Source: Cognatundibacterium jejuense
GTDB taxonomy: Bacteria > Pseudomonadota > Gammaproteobacteria > Burkholderiales > Burkholderiaceae_D
Length of the DNA: 64,000 bases
Assembly (NCBI RefSeq): GCF_014284255.1
Contig: NZ_JACOFV010000010.1
Location: 1-64,000 of the forward strand
Direction: 5' to 3'
Part shown: positions 1 to 9,078 of the stretch, piece after piece
How positions within the stretch are numbered: position 1 is the stretch's first letter
How the letters are laid out: each line of letters begins with the position of its first letter
The notes under the pieces: generated by a model
Databases searched by the model: none
What the model was told of the DNA's origin: nothing
The model's input: only the letters and a program-made list of their open reading frames with translations
Translations under genes and position numbers: made by a program

Positions 1-80
1 CCATCCCGAACAGGACCGTGAAACGACTCTGCGCCAATGATAGTGCTGCAACCAGTGTGAAAGTAGGTTATCGTCAGGCT
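1..80 (+). rRNA. rrf: 5S ribosomal RNA, 3' part
   Basis: The first 80 bases match the 3' two thirds of a proteobacterial 5S rRNA: the conserved CCATCCCGAACAGGACCGTG stretch, then a GTGAAAGTAGGTTATCGTCAGGCT-like 3' end. The 5' part lies before the window. A rho-independent terminator follows directly, so this is the end of an rrn operon read on the plus strand. The exact 3' end is placed by similarity to other 5S genes, give or take a few bases. Confidence 0.93.
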
Positions 81-89
81 CCAAATTGC

Positions 90-125
90 AACCCCTCTCT
101 GTGAAAACAGCGAGGGGTTTTGCTT
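90..125 (+). terminator. rrn operon terminator
   Basis: AACCCCTC and GAGGGGTT form a strong stem around a CTGTGAAAACAGC-type inner hairpin, followed by TTTGCTTTTG. It sits 10 bases after the 5S gene, the expected place for the end of rRNA transcription. Confidence 0.9.
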
Positions 126-487
126 TTGTGATTCAGAAATTCTTCTACAATCACCAAGGTTATCAAATCCCATTCTCCGTTCACCGTTCTCAGTTCTTCG
201 CCCCACAATGACTCGCTTTTATGCTCTACATCTGCCGTGCGGCTCAACACCCGATCTACACAAGAATTTGATTTTTCTGTGTGTTACGGGAGGGCTTGAG
301 CGGAGAAAGTCAAGTTGTTTTAGTCGGACTCAATCCGGTGTCTGCTCCCCAATGACAAATCACTAAGACCATATCTACCCCTCTCGTCGTGACTACAAAT
401 ATGTTTAAAGACCTTGCAGACTCTCATATTTCGTATAAAACTGAGTATAGTCCAGACTAATTCACGTTTTCCGGGGGAGAACAAGCC
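126..487. other. Intergenic region, no gene seen
   Basis: About 360 bases between the rrn terminator and the exonuclease gene. I see no ORF with a ribosome site, no tRNA and no clear repeat. It presumably carries the promoter of the next gene. A purine-rich GGGGGAGA at 473-480 is that gene's ribosome binding site. Confidence 0.5.
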
Positions 488-991
488 ATGATGACCGTTC
501 CTATCGTGATGGATATCGAAGCATCTGGCTTTGGTGCTGGCAGCTATCCAATTGAAGTCGGCTTTTCAAGGCGCCACGGTGAAGGGTGGTGTACCTTGAT
601 TCGCCCAGAGGAGGATTGGGAGCACTGGGACGAAAGCGCTGCGCAAGTGCATAAAATCCCTCGCGAAACTTTGGTTGAACGAGGTCGGCCTGTCGCAAAT
701 GTCGCTGTAACCTTGAATCTCATTTTAGCAGGGCACACCGTATATACCGACGGATGGGCACATGATTACGTCTGGCTTGCTCGCTTGTTTGATGCGGCTG
801 ACCTTCAACCTGGATTTCGTTTGGCGGATTTTAGAGAAATTATTTCTCCCAAGCAGGAAGAACTGTGGCATCAGACAAAAAGGCAGGTTGAAATTGACCT
901 TAATGTTGGTCGACATAGAGCTAGTAACGATGCGCGTATTTTACAATTGACCTGGCTCCGTACTTACGACGCGTGCCGACTTTTGCATTAA
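488..991 (+). CDS. DnaQ-like (DEDDh) 3'-5' exonuclease domain protein
   Basis: A 167-residue protein made up almost wholly of one RNase T/DnaQ-type fold. Exo I is seen as MDIEASGFG near residues 8-16 (the D and E metal ligands), Exo II around HDYVWL near residue 93, and Exo III as HRASNDAR near residue 142, with the H-x4-D spacing of the DEDDh subclass. It should be a metal-dependent 3'-5' exonuclease on nucleic acid. It is too short, and lacks the partner domains, to be the polymerase III epsilon subunit, so the substrate is unknown. The start at 488 has GGGGGAGA 7 bases upstream; a second ATG follows at 491. It stands alone, with no operon partner. Confidence 0.8.
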   Translation: MMTVPIVMDIEASGFGAGSYPIEVGFSRRHGEGWCTLIRPEEDWEHWDESAAQVHKIPRETLVERGRPVANVAVTLNLILAGHTVYTDGWAHDYVWLARLFDAADLQPGFRLADFREIISPKQEELWHQTKRQVEIDLNVGRHRASNDARILQLTWLRTYDACRLLH

Positions 992-2042
992 GCAATCCTA
1001 TTTATGCCAACGTGCTTTGTGATCTGGAGTTGTGTCAAATTTTTCTTTGATTACTTAATTTCTCGCTTATTTTGTATCTCTCCCCTTCCAGGGCTTTGCT
1101 CTTTTTTGCCACGAGCTTATTTGTAAGCATTTCCGGAGCCGTCGCACACATGTTCCCATGATTGCCCCCGCACTCATCTCGTCAATCTGCTTTTTTAGAT
1201 TCAGTTTGTTACATTTTTTTCTAGCAATATTTTGTTTGCAGTTTAAATGTAATGAAAGAAATAAAGTCTTACATTATTCCTCCCAACCGATAACTACTTT
1301 TTTGTTTCCCTGCACCTATAATAAGTATCGTTAAGTAACGAACTTTATATTAATGTTGTATTGGGAGGGCAAATGTTACTCGGTGATGTCGACCACTTTT
1401 CCTTGTGCAAAGTCTTTATTTTTGGACTCGCCTTGTGCCCTAATCCTATACGCGCGAGTAGCGACGAGCATCGTTCTATTTCGCGGTCAAAACAGGGGAA
1501 ACTTTATCCAACACTCCTTGCTAAGTTCCATGCGATAACACGAAAAATTTCCAGTAATGACACGTACACGAAATTAAAAAGCCGTGTTGGGCAGCCTGCA
1601 GTTATTCAATTATCCAATCCGCCTCGAGCAAGCCAATATAAGCTCATCAGCCTTCCCCGCAGTACTGCAAGCCTGATTGACAACGAACTGAAAGCCCCAG
1701 CTACAAAGTTCTCTAAAACATGTCAAAGAAGTATCTTAAAAAATAGTGGCGAGTCTGAACGTTTCTTTTGGTACATGAGATCAACGAGATACGGATTGCA
1801 ATTAGTTCAAGGATTTGGCGAGCAAGGAAGAAAAAATCCGCTTCAGCGTTTTGTATGTCGATCATTACGTTGCACTTATCTTTCGCTTCATCCGCCTTAG
1901 CTACAGCGCATTCCATCAATAGATGAGACGACAAACTGGCAAAGCATAAGTCATTTGATCGTTCGATCTACGATTGCTATTTTTGAGAAGCGGCGACTTG
2001 CTCTGTTTCCCAGACTGGCTGCCGCCAGAATGCCAATAGTTT
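992..2042. other. About 1 kb with no convincing gene
   Basis: AT-rich stretch with many T runs. It holds an 8-base inverted repeat, TTACATTT at 1209-1216 and AAATGTAA at 1245-1252, and a small palindrome CGTTAAGTAACG near 1329. The only long plus ORF is described separately at 1373. Minus ORFs at 1713-1934 and 1916-2143 look random in composition. No tRNA or IS end was recognised. Confidence 0.5.
1373..1900 (+). CDS. Doubtful orphan ORF
   Basis: An ORF of 175 codons whose ATG at 1373 has GGGAGGG at 1363-1369, a good ribosome site but only 3-4 bases away. The product is rich in Ser, Arg, Lys and Leu. It has a short hydrophobic stretch near residues 12-24 (KVFIFGLALC) and no motif I recognise. 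Codon use looks unlike the flanking genes, and the last third overlaps an opposite ORF. It may be a lineage-specific exported protein, a gene remnant, or chance. No function is proposed. Confidence 0.2.
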   Translation: MLLGDVDHFSLCKVFIFGLALCPNPIRASSDEHRSISRSKQGKLYPTLLAKFHAITRKISSNDTYTKLKSRVGQPAVIQLSNPPRASQYKLISLPRSTASLIDNELKAPATKFSKTCQRSILKNSGESERFFWYMRSTRYGLQLVQGFGEQGRKNPLQRFVCRSLRCTYLSLHPP

Positions 2043-2057
2043 ATGGAGAAATATGAT

Positions 2058-2948
2058 ATGTCTAAAATTGCATTACTAGGAATGGGTGCAATGGGATCGC
2101 GCATGGCGAAAGCATTGATTGAAGCTAAGCATACCCTCCACATTTACAACGTTGTCGGCAATGCCTGTGAACCTATAGTTGCGTTGGGCGCTAAAGCATT
2201 TGTTACGCCTCGCGAGGCTGCGGTGGGGGTTGATTTTGTTATTGCAATGGTCTGGGATGATGCCGCCTCAGCGTACGTGTGGCTTGATCCCGAAATTGGT
2301 GCAATGCAGTCACTTTCAAAAGGCGCTGTCGCAATTGAATGTGCAACCTTAACCGTTGAGCACGAAGCAAGGTTGATGAAAGCGGCGGAAGCGCAGGATG
2401 TGGAGTTTGTCTCTGCACCAATGTCAGGATCACTACCTGAAGCGGATGCCAAGACATTGATATTTACCACAGGTGCAAGCAAGCAAGCCTTTTCTAAAGT
2501 GGAGCCCATTCTCATGGCGATGGGACAAAAGATCAACCATGCAGGAGATCCACTTGATGGAATCTCCCTAAAATTGCTTATTAACAGCAAACTCGCTCTC
2601 GAATACGCAGCCATGGCAGAAATGATCGCATTTCTTTTGGCATCAGGTAAAGATGCCAAACGTTACTTAGAGATCGCTGCATCAACGGCTCCCTTCTCGG
2701 CACGCGGTGTAAGGGAGGCGCGCTATATGTTGGACGGCAACGAGACTTCACGAGTAAAAATCAATCAATTAATCAAAGACTCTGCCAATCATATTGCGCA
2801 ATGCAAAACACATGGTGTCCCCTGCCATATGACTGAGGCTGCCAACTTAGTGTTCCGTAAAGCCAGTGCCGCAGGCTTTGGTGATCTCGATGCTGTTGCT
2901 CTGGCACGCATCTACCGGGAACAAACTGCGCAATACCAAGCTGCGTGA
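2058..2948 (+). CDS. NAD(P)-dependent beta-hydroxyacid dehydrogenase family protein
   Basis: A 296-residue member of the 3-hydroxyisobutyrate dehydrogenase / tartronate semialdehyde reductase family. The N-terminal Rossmann motif ALLGMGAMGSRMA (residues 5-17) binds NAD(P). The substrate signature APMSGSLPEADAKT follows near residues 121-134, and the conserved lysine region LKLLINSKLA near 173-182. The family oxidises or reduces short beta-hydroxyacids; the exact substrate cannot be read from sequence. The start at 2058 is chosen because GGAG at 2045-2048 sits 9 bases before it; an upstream in-frame ATG at 2043 lacks such a site. Isocitrate lyase follows 79 bases downstream on the same strand, and both could serve C2/C3 acid metabolism, but that link is inference. 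Confidence 0.83.
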   Translation: MSKIALLGMGAMGSRMAKALIEAKHTLHIYNVVGNACEPIVALGAKAFVTPREAAVGVDFVIAMVWDDAASAYVWLDPEIGAMQSLSKGAVAIECATLTVEHEARLMKAAEAQDVEFVSAPMSGSLPEADAKTLIFTTGASKQAFSKVEPILMAMGQKINHAGDPLDGISLKLLINSKLALEYAAMAEMIAFLLASGKDAKRYLEIAASTAPFSARGVREARYMLDGNETSRVKINQLIKDSANHIAQCKTHGVPCHMTEAANLVFRKASAAGFGDLDAVALARIYREQTAQYQAA

Positions 2949-3027
2949 ACGTGGGTGACAAGGCGCTTGCCTCTATGTGCCTCGCCAACAAACAACCAGT
3001 AATAACCAACTCGTAAGGGATTTTTAT

Positions 3028-4332
3028 ATGTTTAAAAGATTTTCACGCGCCTATCAAGCCCAACAAATTCAACATGATTGGGAGACCAATCCACGTTGGA
3101 AAAATGTCTTCCGCCCGTATTCCGCAGAAAAAGTCGTATCGTTGCGGGGGTCTTTGCAACTCGATCATACCTTGGCACGCCAGGGCGCCCAAAAATTATG
3201 GGACTTGCTTCATACCGAGCCATACGTCAACAGTTTGGGTGCGCTTACAGGTAACCAGGCAATGCAACAAGTAAAAGCGGGTCTCAAAGCAATCTACCTC
3301 TCTGGATGGCAAGTCGCAGGTGACGCCAATACTAATGGTGAAATGTACCCGGATCAGTCACTGTATTCAGTTGATTCTGTACCTAAGGTGGTTAAAAAAA
3401 TCAATGCAACATTCAAACGTGCTGATGAAATTCAATGGAATGAAGGAAAAGAGGAGATTGATTATTTTGTGCCTATCGTTGCTGATGCTGAAGCCGGATT
3501 CGGCGGTGTGCTCAATGCATTTGAATTAATGAAATCCATGATCGAAGCCGGTGCTGCGGGTGTTCACTTTGAAGATCAGCTTGCTTCTGTCAAGAAATGT
3601 GGTCACATGGGAGGGAAAGTGTTGGTACCTACTCGCGAAGCCATCGCTAAATTAGTTGCAGCACGCCTAGCCGCGGATGTCATGGGTGTACCTACGCTTC
3701 TCATCGCAAGAACCGATGCCGAAGCGGCTGACCTGGTGACTTCAGATATTGATGAAAATGATCAACAGTTCCTTACAGGCGAACGCACCATAGAAGGTTT
3801 CTACCGCGCTCGTAACGGCATGGATCAAGCAGTTTCGCGTGCTTTAGCTTACTGTCCTTATGTGGACATGGTGTGGTGTGAAACTGGCAAACCTGATCTG
3901 GATTTTGCGGAGGAGTTCGCTCGTCGCATCCACGACAAGTTTCCAGGGAAGATGCTTGCTTATAACTGTTCTCCTTCCTTCAATTGGAAGAAAAATCTTG
4001 ATGATGCAACCATTTCTAAGTTTCAAAACAGACTTGGCGCTCTTGGTTACAAATTTCAATTCATTACTTTAGCTGGGTTTCATAGTCTCAACCACGCTAT
4101 GTTTGAATTGGCTTACGGTTATGCTCAACGGCAGATGAGCGCGTTCGTTGAGCTTCAGGTAAGGGAATTTGAATCTTCATACAAAGGATTCACCGCAGTA
4201 AAACATCAACGTGAAGTGGGCACTGGCTATTTTGACGCCGTCACTACAGCGATCGAAAGCAATGCATCAACTGCTGCACTTAAAGGGTCAACTGAAGAAG
4301 AGCAATTCTTAGAATGTGATTCTGCAGAATAA
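3028..4332 (+). CDS. aceA: Isocitrate lyase
   Basis: Cleaves isocitrate to glyoxylate and succinate, the first step of the glyoxylate shunt for growth on acetate or fatty acids. The 434-residue length is typical of the proteobacterial enzyme. The family signature [14 protein letters not shown] is present with its catalytic cysteine, along with the [10 protein letters not shown] and NCSPSFNW substrate-binding stretches. Start 3028 (MFKRF) has TAAGGGA 7 bases upstream; the longer ORF start at 2977 has none. No malate synthase gene lies in the window. The stop codon lies inside a 9-base tandem repeat and is followed by a good terminator, so the gene ends its own transcript. Confidence 0.96.
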   Translation: MFKRFSRAYQAQQIQHDWETNPRWKNVFRPYSAEKVVSLRGSLQLDHTLARQGAQKLWDLLHTEPYVNSLGALTGNQAMQQVKAGLKAIYLSGWQVAGDANTNGEMYPDQSLYSVDSVPKVVKKINATFKRADEIQWNEGKEEIDYFVPIVADAEAGFGGVLNAFELMKSMIEAGAAGVHFEDQLASVKKCGHMGGKVLVPTREAIAKLVAARLAADVMGVPTLLIARTDAEAADLVTSDIDENDQQFLTGERTIEGFYRARNGMDQAVSRALAYCPYVDMVWCETGKPDLDFAEEFARRIHDKFPGKMLAYNCSPSFNWKKNLDDATISKFQNRLGALGYKFQFITLAGFHSLNHAMFELAYGYAQRQMSAFVELQVREFESSYKGFTAVKHQREVGTGYFDAVTTAIESNASTAALKGSTEEEQFLECDSAE

Positions 4333-4345
4333 GCAGAATAAGCAG
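4324..4345 (+). repeat. 9-bp tandem repeat across the aceA stop codon
   Basis: GCAGAATAA occurs at 4324-4332 and again at 4333-4341, with a partial third copy GCAG at 4342-4345. The first copy contains the aceA stop TAA at 4330-4332 and the second provides an identical in-frame stop. It looks like a slippage duplication. Confidence 0.85.
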
Positions 4346-4351
4346 TAAAAG

Positions 4352-4378
4352 CGGGGTTGCGTTGCAGCCCCGTTTTTT
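4352..4378 (+). terminator. aceA terminator
   Basis: CGGGGTTGC and GCAGCCCCG pair (one G-T) around a GTT loop, followed directly by TTTTTT. A textbook rho-independent terminator 20 bases after aceA. Confidence 0.9.
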
Positions 4379-4653
4379 ATTCATCTACGTTTTACGTCTG
4401 ATTTTTGCAAAACCTAAGATTCAAACGAGCCGCCTTTTTTTCGTTCTGTCCTCAACTTTTCACATACTGTCGCAAGCTAATCGCTTTTGCTACGTCTAGT
4501 CCTTATGCTCCCGTCAGGTGATCCATTTGCAATTCATCGAAGTTCTTATTCATCGGTTGCAATGACGCGCTTCGAGCATATTCAATGTATATCTGCAGAA
4601 ACTGCCGAAGGCACTATTTTGGATTTGCGTTGGTGTTTGTTAAGGAGTCAATG

Positions 4654-5460
4654 ATGAAAAATTTTTTATCCGGCCGTATCTTTCGTCTTTTCATTTATAT
4701 CGGCTTGTGCACGATATTAGAAACGGTACTGGTAGCAGATGCCCAAGCTGTTTCTGAAGTGCGCGGTGGACATGCAAGAGAGCGCAGATCTATCGATGCC
4801 CGCGTCACGAATGTGGTGATGAGTGGACCAATTCAGTTTATTTTAAAACCGTCCATAGTTCCCGATTTATATGTCACCGGTGACCCATCCCTAGTAACCA
4901 AAGTCACCACGATAATTGACGGTAATACTTTATATATAGCAACCAAAGGTATTTTTATTGCAGCGGGAAAAACGCAGAAAACCATCGTGGAAATACATTT
5001 ACCAAAGATAGAGAAACTGCAGTGCTCTGCGAATGGTGATAGCTCCGTCATCGGTTTTAAAGGCGATAACCTAGATCTCGACCTGCGTGGTAGCGGCAAT
5101 TTCATCTTAGATGCCGATTATGTTAATTTGAAAATAAGGTCGACAGGAAGTGGAACAGTACAACTGCGGTTACAAAACATGCAAACTATCTCAATAAATT
5201 CACAAGGAAAGGGACCAATCTTGCTCAATGGTCAAACAAAAAATTTTGATGCACAAGTGTCTGGCGCCGGTGGACTCAACGCTACCGCAATGCGAGCACA
5301 ACAAGGCACTCTCAATCTGACCGGCTCTGCGGATGTGGCAGTGTATGTGAATACTGAAATCTCAGCATTTGCATTGGGAAGTGGCAATTTACGAATTTTA
5401 GGTAATCCAATAAGACGCCATGTGGAGCATCGCGGTTCTGGCCAGATTATCTGGCAGTAA
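4654..5460 (+). CDS. Exported GIN-domain (DUF2807) protein
   Basis: A 268-residue protein with an N-terminal hydrophobic signal (residues about 8-27) ending near ADAQA, then a beta-helical GIN domain of the DUF2807 head family. Repeated short strands such as LDLRGSGNF, KIRSTGSGTV, QVSGAGGL and LNLTGSADV carry the Gly-Ser-Gly turns that define it. These domains are found in exported or cell-surface proteins of mostly unknown role. AAGGAG at 4642-4647 precedes two adjacent ATGs at 4651 and 4654; 4654 has the better 6-base spacing. No anti-sigma or transcription partner typical of GIN loci lies next to it. Confidence 0.75.
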   Translation: MKNFLSGRIFRLFIYIGLCTILETVLVADAQAVSEVRGGHARERRSIDARVTNVVMSGPIQFILKPSIVPDLYVTGDPSLVTKVTTIIDGNTLYIATKGIFIAAGKTQKTIVEIHLPKIEKLQCSANGDSSVIGFKGDNLDLDLRGSGNFILDADYVNLKIRSTGSGTVQLRLQNMQTISINSQGKGPILLNGQTKNFDAQVSGAGGLNATAMRAQQGTLNLTGSADVAVYVNTEISAFALGSGNLRILGNPIRRHVEHRGSGQIIWQ

Positions 5461-5805
5461 ATTCATGGTTAAACCTGTTAATCATATCGATTGTCCGCGT
5501 TTTTTAGTTTGGCAAATATATCTACCACCAATTAATTGTTGTAAATTACTCTTGTGCAATAAACATCTTATTGTGAATGGAAAAATATTTAATGAATTTT
5601 AAAAACATTATCCATTTTTTATATTGATAATTTATTGTTTTTATAAATAAAATTTTATCGATTTGTCGTTGGTAGTGAAACTCTATTTGCATGGAAAAAT
5701 TTCTGTAATAATCATCGCGCAGATGTAAGTATTTGTTTCAAAAATAAAATGTTTTACCTGCGCTCGACAACGCAGGTTCGCTACCAACCTGACCGATCTG
5801 GAACC
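5461..5805. other. Strongly AT-rich intergenic region
   Basis: About 345 bases, clearly poorer in G and C than the surroundings, especially 5520-5730 with long A and T runs. No gene, tRNA or clear repeat seen. It separates the GIN protein from the sugar-binding protein and probably holds the latter's promoter. Such AT-rich spacers often bind nucleoid proteins, which is inference here. Confidence 0.5.
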
Positions 5806-6912
5806 ATGATTACTATTCAAAGTAAGTGCCTGACAGCGTTGTTTATTGCGTTTTGTTTCATCTCGGGCGTCTATGCCCAAGAAAATCCTATGCAGTTTTT
5901 GAGTAGCGCGAATGCGAAAGTTGCCCGTGCTGAGGCTTTAAAAAATCGATGGGAAGGTCCGCTCGATGGCCCAAAAATTCAAAAGAAAAAGAAAATTATT
6001 TTTATTGCCGGCGATATGAGTGATGCCGGAATTTCGAGTGTTTTCAATGGTGTGCGCGAAGCAGGTACCGCAGGAGCGTGGGAAACGCTGTCGATTGATT
6101 GTCGGGGGCGCTGCAACCAAGGCGCAGCGATCATCGCGCAGGCATTAGATATGAAGGCAGACGGCATTATTTTGGCAGGTGTCGACGTTACAACGCAGGC
6201 AAAAGGCATGGCTGCCGCAGCTAAAGCTAAAGTTCCTGTTGTTGGTTGGCATGCATCGGTTAAGAGCGGTCCCGTCGATGGTTTATTTACGAATATCACC
6301 ACCAACCCAAAAGAAGTCGCGCAATTGGCTGCTTTGTACACGGTGGTTGAATCAAATAATAAAGCTGGCATTGTTGTATTCACCGATTCGACTAATCCCT
6401 ATATGTTGGCCAAATCCAGTGCGATTATTGAAACTATTAAACAATGCGAAGGCTGTCGTTTATTAAGTGTAGAAGACGTTGCTTTGAGTGATGCTTATCT
6501 GAAAATGAAATCGGTGGTTGACAACCTAGTGAAGCGCCATGGCAACAAATGGACACACGTGATTGCCGTTAACGACTATTATTTTGACCTCCTCAATGCA
6601 TCGTCGATTGCTCCTTTGGTCGCGGCAAATAAATTGGTGGGGGTATCAGCGGGAGACGGTTCACCGACAGCCTACAAACGTATCCGCGCTAATGATGTAC
6701 AAACTGGAACCGTTCCAGAGCCGCTGGTGATGCATGCGTGGCAACTCGTCGACGAATTGAATCGTGCCATGACTGGTCAGGCTCCAAGCGGCTACGTGAC
6801 GCCGGTACATTTGGTAACCGCCCAAAATATTGCCTACGACGGCGGCGCAAAAAATTTATTTGATCCGGCAAATGATTATCGCAATCACTATCAACAAAGC
6901 TGGCTTAAATAA
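5806..6912 (+). CDS. Periplasmic sugar-binding-like protein (Peripla_BP_4 type), orphan
   Basis: A 368-residue exported protein: signal peptide at residues 1-24 ending VYAQE, then a two-lobe periplasmic binding fold of the ribose/LacI-like class. The segments KIIFIAGDMSDAG, ADGIILAGVD, KVPVVGWHAS and VVFTDSTNP fit the alternating strands. Such proteins deliver a sugar or related ligand to an ABC permease or a sensor. No ATPase, permease, kinase or regulator is adjacent, so it is an orphan and its partner must be elsewhere. Start 5806 (MITIQSK) is chosen because the signal peptide begins there; the longer ORF adds 19 non-signal residues. The ribosome site is weak (GGAA). Confidence 0.75.
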   Translation: MITIQSKCLTALFIAFCFISGVYAQENPMQFLSSANAKVARAEALKNRWEGPLDGPKIQKKKKIIFIAGDMSDAGISSVFNGVREAGTAGAWETLSIDCRGRCNQGAAIIAQALDMKADGIILAGVDVTTQAKGMAAAAKAKVPVVGWHASVKSGPVDGLFTNITTNPKEVAQLAALYTVVESNNKAGIVVFTDSTNPYMLAKSSAIIETIKQCEGCRLLSVEDVALSDAYLKMKSVVDNLVKRHGNKWTHVIAVNDYYFDLLNASSIAPLVAANKLVGVSAGDGSPTAYKRIRANDVQTGTVPEPLVMHAWQLVDELNRAMTGQAPSGYVTPVHLVTAQNIAYDGGAKNLFDPANDYRNHYQQSWLK

Positions 6913-7163
6913 AATGCTTTCTGGTTCTCTGAGCCAATGACGTGCGGCTAACTTATGTGATTGTTATTGCAACATTTTCATAAGCTAGCCAAAATTGTTT
7001 TCGTTTGCATCGATTCCCATCGTCGTTTTCGACTGAAACCCCATCTCACTGTCGCCTGACAATCACAGGCTTCGCAGGAAGGCGTATCATTACGCCCCTG
7101 AGTGTATTTTCTATACTGCGTTGGCTCGTCAACTACAGCCGTTAGTTATCTTTTATTTTATTC
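6913..7163. other. Intergenic region
   Basis: About 250 bases with no ORF bearing a ribosome site. Contains short imperfect inverted repeats near 7050-7100 but no T-run terminator I would call. Confidence 0.4.
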
Positions 7164-8420
7164 ATGCAAACAACGAACCAAGACATCCATACTGCATCCG
7201 CGCGCCATGTCATTGTGATTGGCGGTGGTCCCGCAGGATTGATGGCCGCTGACGTACTTTCAGCAAAAGGAATACGGGTTGATTTGTATGATGCAATGCC
7301 AACAGTGGGACGAAAATTTTTGTTGGCCGGTAAGGGCGGCATGAACCTGACGCATTCTGAGGAATTTAGTACGTTTTTGTCCCGTTATGGTAACCGCGCC
7401 GCAAATCTTCAGAAAATGCTGCAAAATTTTGATGGTAAGGCTGTGCGTGAATGGGCGCAGGGGTTGGGTATAGAGACTTTTATCGGCAGTTCAGGACGGG
7501 TTTTTCCGGTGGATATGAAAGCAGCCCCTTTGCTACGCGCATGGTTGCATCGCTTACGTGAACAAGGGGTGCAATTTCATATGCGTCATCGTTGGTTAGG
7601 ATGGACTGATGATGCGCAATCCTTACGTTTTGATAGCCCCGCTGGTGCATCGCTCGTCAAGTCGGACGCAGTGATACTCGCTCTTGGCGGGGGCAGCTGG
7701 GCGCGCCTTGGGTCAGATGGCAAATGGGTAGCACTACTGCAGCAGCAAGGTATTGATGTCGCGCCGCTCCAGGCGGCGAATTGTGGTTTTGATGTTGCAT
7801 GGACAGATTTTTTTAAAAATAAATTTGCCGGAGAACCATTACTCACTGTTGCGGCGCAGCTTCGTGGCAATCATAGGGGTATGCGTAAGGGGCAATTTGT
7901 CATCACTGCAGGAGGTGTTGAAGGTAGCCTGATTTATGCTTTATCATCTTCTTTACGTGAAGAAATTAATTGTGCTGGAGAAGCAATACTGGAGCTGGAT
8001 TTATTGCCCGATAAAAGTATGGAGCGTGTGCTTAAAGAACTTGGCAGCGGACCGGGTGCGCGTTCTTTTGCGAGCTATCTGAAGACTAAATTGGGATTAG
8101 ATAGTCTCAAGATTGCCTTAATACATGAAGTATTGAGTAAAGAACAAATGCAGTCGCTGAATGCACTTGCTGGTACTATAAAAAAATGTCCGATTCGTTT
8201 GCTGTCCGCCCGTCCAATCGACGAAGCGATTAGTAGCGCAGGTGGCGTCAAATTTGATGCCTTAGATCAGTACGGTATGTTGCTCGCGCGTCAGGGTGTA
8301 TATTGCGCAGGTGAAATGCTCGATTGGGAAGCGCCCACTGGCGGTTACTTGCTCACCGCTTGCCTCGCCAGTGGCAAGCACAGCGCACAGTCTGTACTTG
8401 GTTATTTAAAGAGTATTTAA
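7164..8420 (+). CDS. HI0933/BaiN-type NAD(P)/FAD-dependent oxidoreductase
   Basis: A 418-residue flavoprotein of the HI0933-like family, TIGR03862-type subgroup. The dinucleotide motif VIGGGPAGLMAAD lies at residues 19-31. The family-specific GRKFLLAGKGGMNLTH follows near 50-65, and the C-terminal FAD-binding GEMLDWEAPTGGYLLTACLASG near 390-410. Members are cytosolic FAD enzymes of largely unknown substrate; related proteins have been tied to bile-acid and flavin-dependent reductions. The gene stands alone. Its stop codon lies within an 11-base triplicated repeat. Confidence 0.85.
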   Translation: MQTTNQDIHTASARHVIVIGGGPAGLMAADVLSAKGIRVDLYDAMPTVGRKFLLAGKGGMNLTHSEEFSTFLSRYGNRAANLQKMLQNFDGKAVREWAQGLGIETFIGSSGRVFPVDMKAAPLLRAWLHRLREQGVQFHMRHRWLGWTDDAQSLRFDSPAGASLVKSDAVILALGGGSWARLGSDGKWVALLQQQGIDVAPLQAANCGFDVAWTDFFKNKFAGEPLLTVAAQLRGNHRGMRKGQFVITAGGVEGSLIYALSSSLREEINCAGEAILELDLLPDKSMERVLKELGSGPGARSFASYLKTKLGLDSLKIALIHEVLSKEQMQSLNALAGTIKKCPIRLLSARPIDEAISSAGGVKFDALDQYGMLLARQGVYCAGEMLDWEAPTGGYLLTACLASGKHSAQSVLGYLKSI

Positions 8421-8437
8421 AGAGTACTTAAAGAGTA
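8406..8437 (+). repeat. 11-bp tandem repeat across a stop codon
   Basis: TTAAAGAGTA appears at 8406-8415, 8417-8426 and 8428-8437, a period of 11 bases. The flavoprotein stop TAA (8418-8420) is in the second copy. The repeat encodes the last residues, LKSI. Confidence 0.85.
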
Positions 8438-8594
8438 CGTAATGCTTACTTGATCAAGAAGTAATAAGCAAAATAAGAGATGAAAAAATCGATGTTTTCC
8501 TGATTCAACCATCAAGTTTCGCTTATAAGTTGTTACAATCTCGGGCTTGCTTCATGGCTTATATTTTCACACTGTTGTTCAGAACGTCTTACTT

Positions 8595-8921
8595 ATGAGT
8601 GATTCTCGAAATTCACCACGTCTTTCGGTTGCCTGGCGCGCCGCTATTCAAGTAGCGGTGGGCAGAATTGTGCCAGCAAAAATAATTAATTTTTCCGCTT
8701 CAGGCATACAGCTACAAACCAGTGTGATGCTCAAAGAAAAACAGATCTACCAGATGATGATGGAAGTACCAAGTCACAAAGATGCCTCATCGCGTACGCA
8801 GGTCGTTTGCAAAGCAACTTGTCTCTACACTATCTTGAGCGGCAATGAATACCGTGCCGGAATGAAGTGCTCTGATTTCCCACCGCAACACCGCGAGCTA
8901 TTAGAAAGCTGGGGCGGTTAA
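8595..8921 (+). CDS. PilZ-domain protein
   Basis: A 108-residue single-domain protein. Residues 5-9 (RNSPR) fit the RxxxR motif and residues 32-37 (NFSASG) fit the (D/N)xSxxG motif of PilZ domains, 22 residues apart as usual. PilZ domains bind cyclic di-GMP and relay it to motility, pili or polysaccharide systems; no target gene is adjacent. The start at 8595 is chosen because the longer ORF begins with an unrelated 16-residue stretch. The ribosome site is weak. Confidence 0.75.
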   Translation: MSDSRNSPRLSVAWRAAIQVAVGRIVPAKIINFSASGIQLQTSVMLKEKQIYQMMMEVPSHKDASSRTQVVCKATCLYTILSGNEYRAGMKCSDFPPQHRELLESWGG

Positions 8922-9078
8922 GCGCTTCGGCCTGCAAGGCTTACCAAAGCAAAGTTTTTTCCCCCGTGTTATAAATGGCAATCTGATGGGGTGGGTACAG
9001 CCCGCCAAAAACACGTTCCTTTAGGGATACGTGATCAGTCCTCAGCTTGGTCCGGAGTGAACTTTCAATATCGCGAAT

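Noticed and set aside
2144-2659. 171-codon minus-strand ORF
   Set aside because: It lies wholly inside the dehydrogenase gene on the opposite strand, has no ribosome site or domain, and is Ala/Ser-rich as expected for an antisense shadow.
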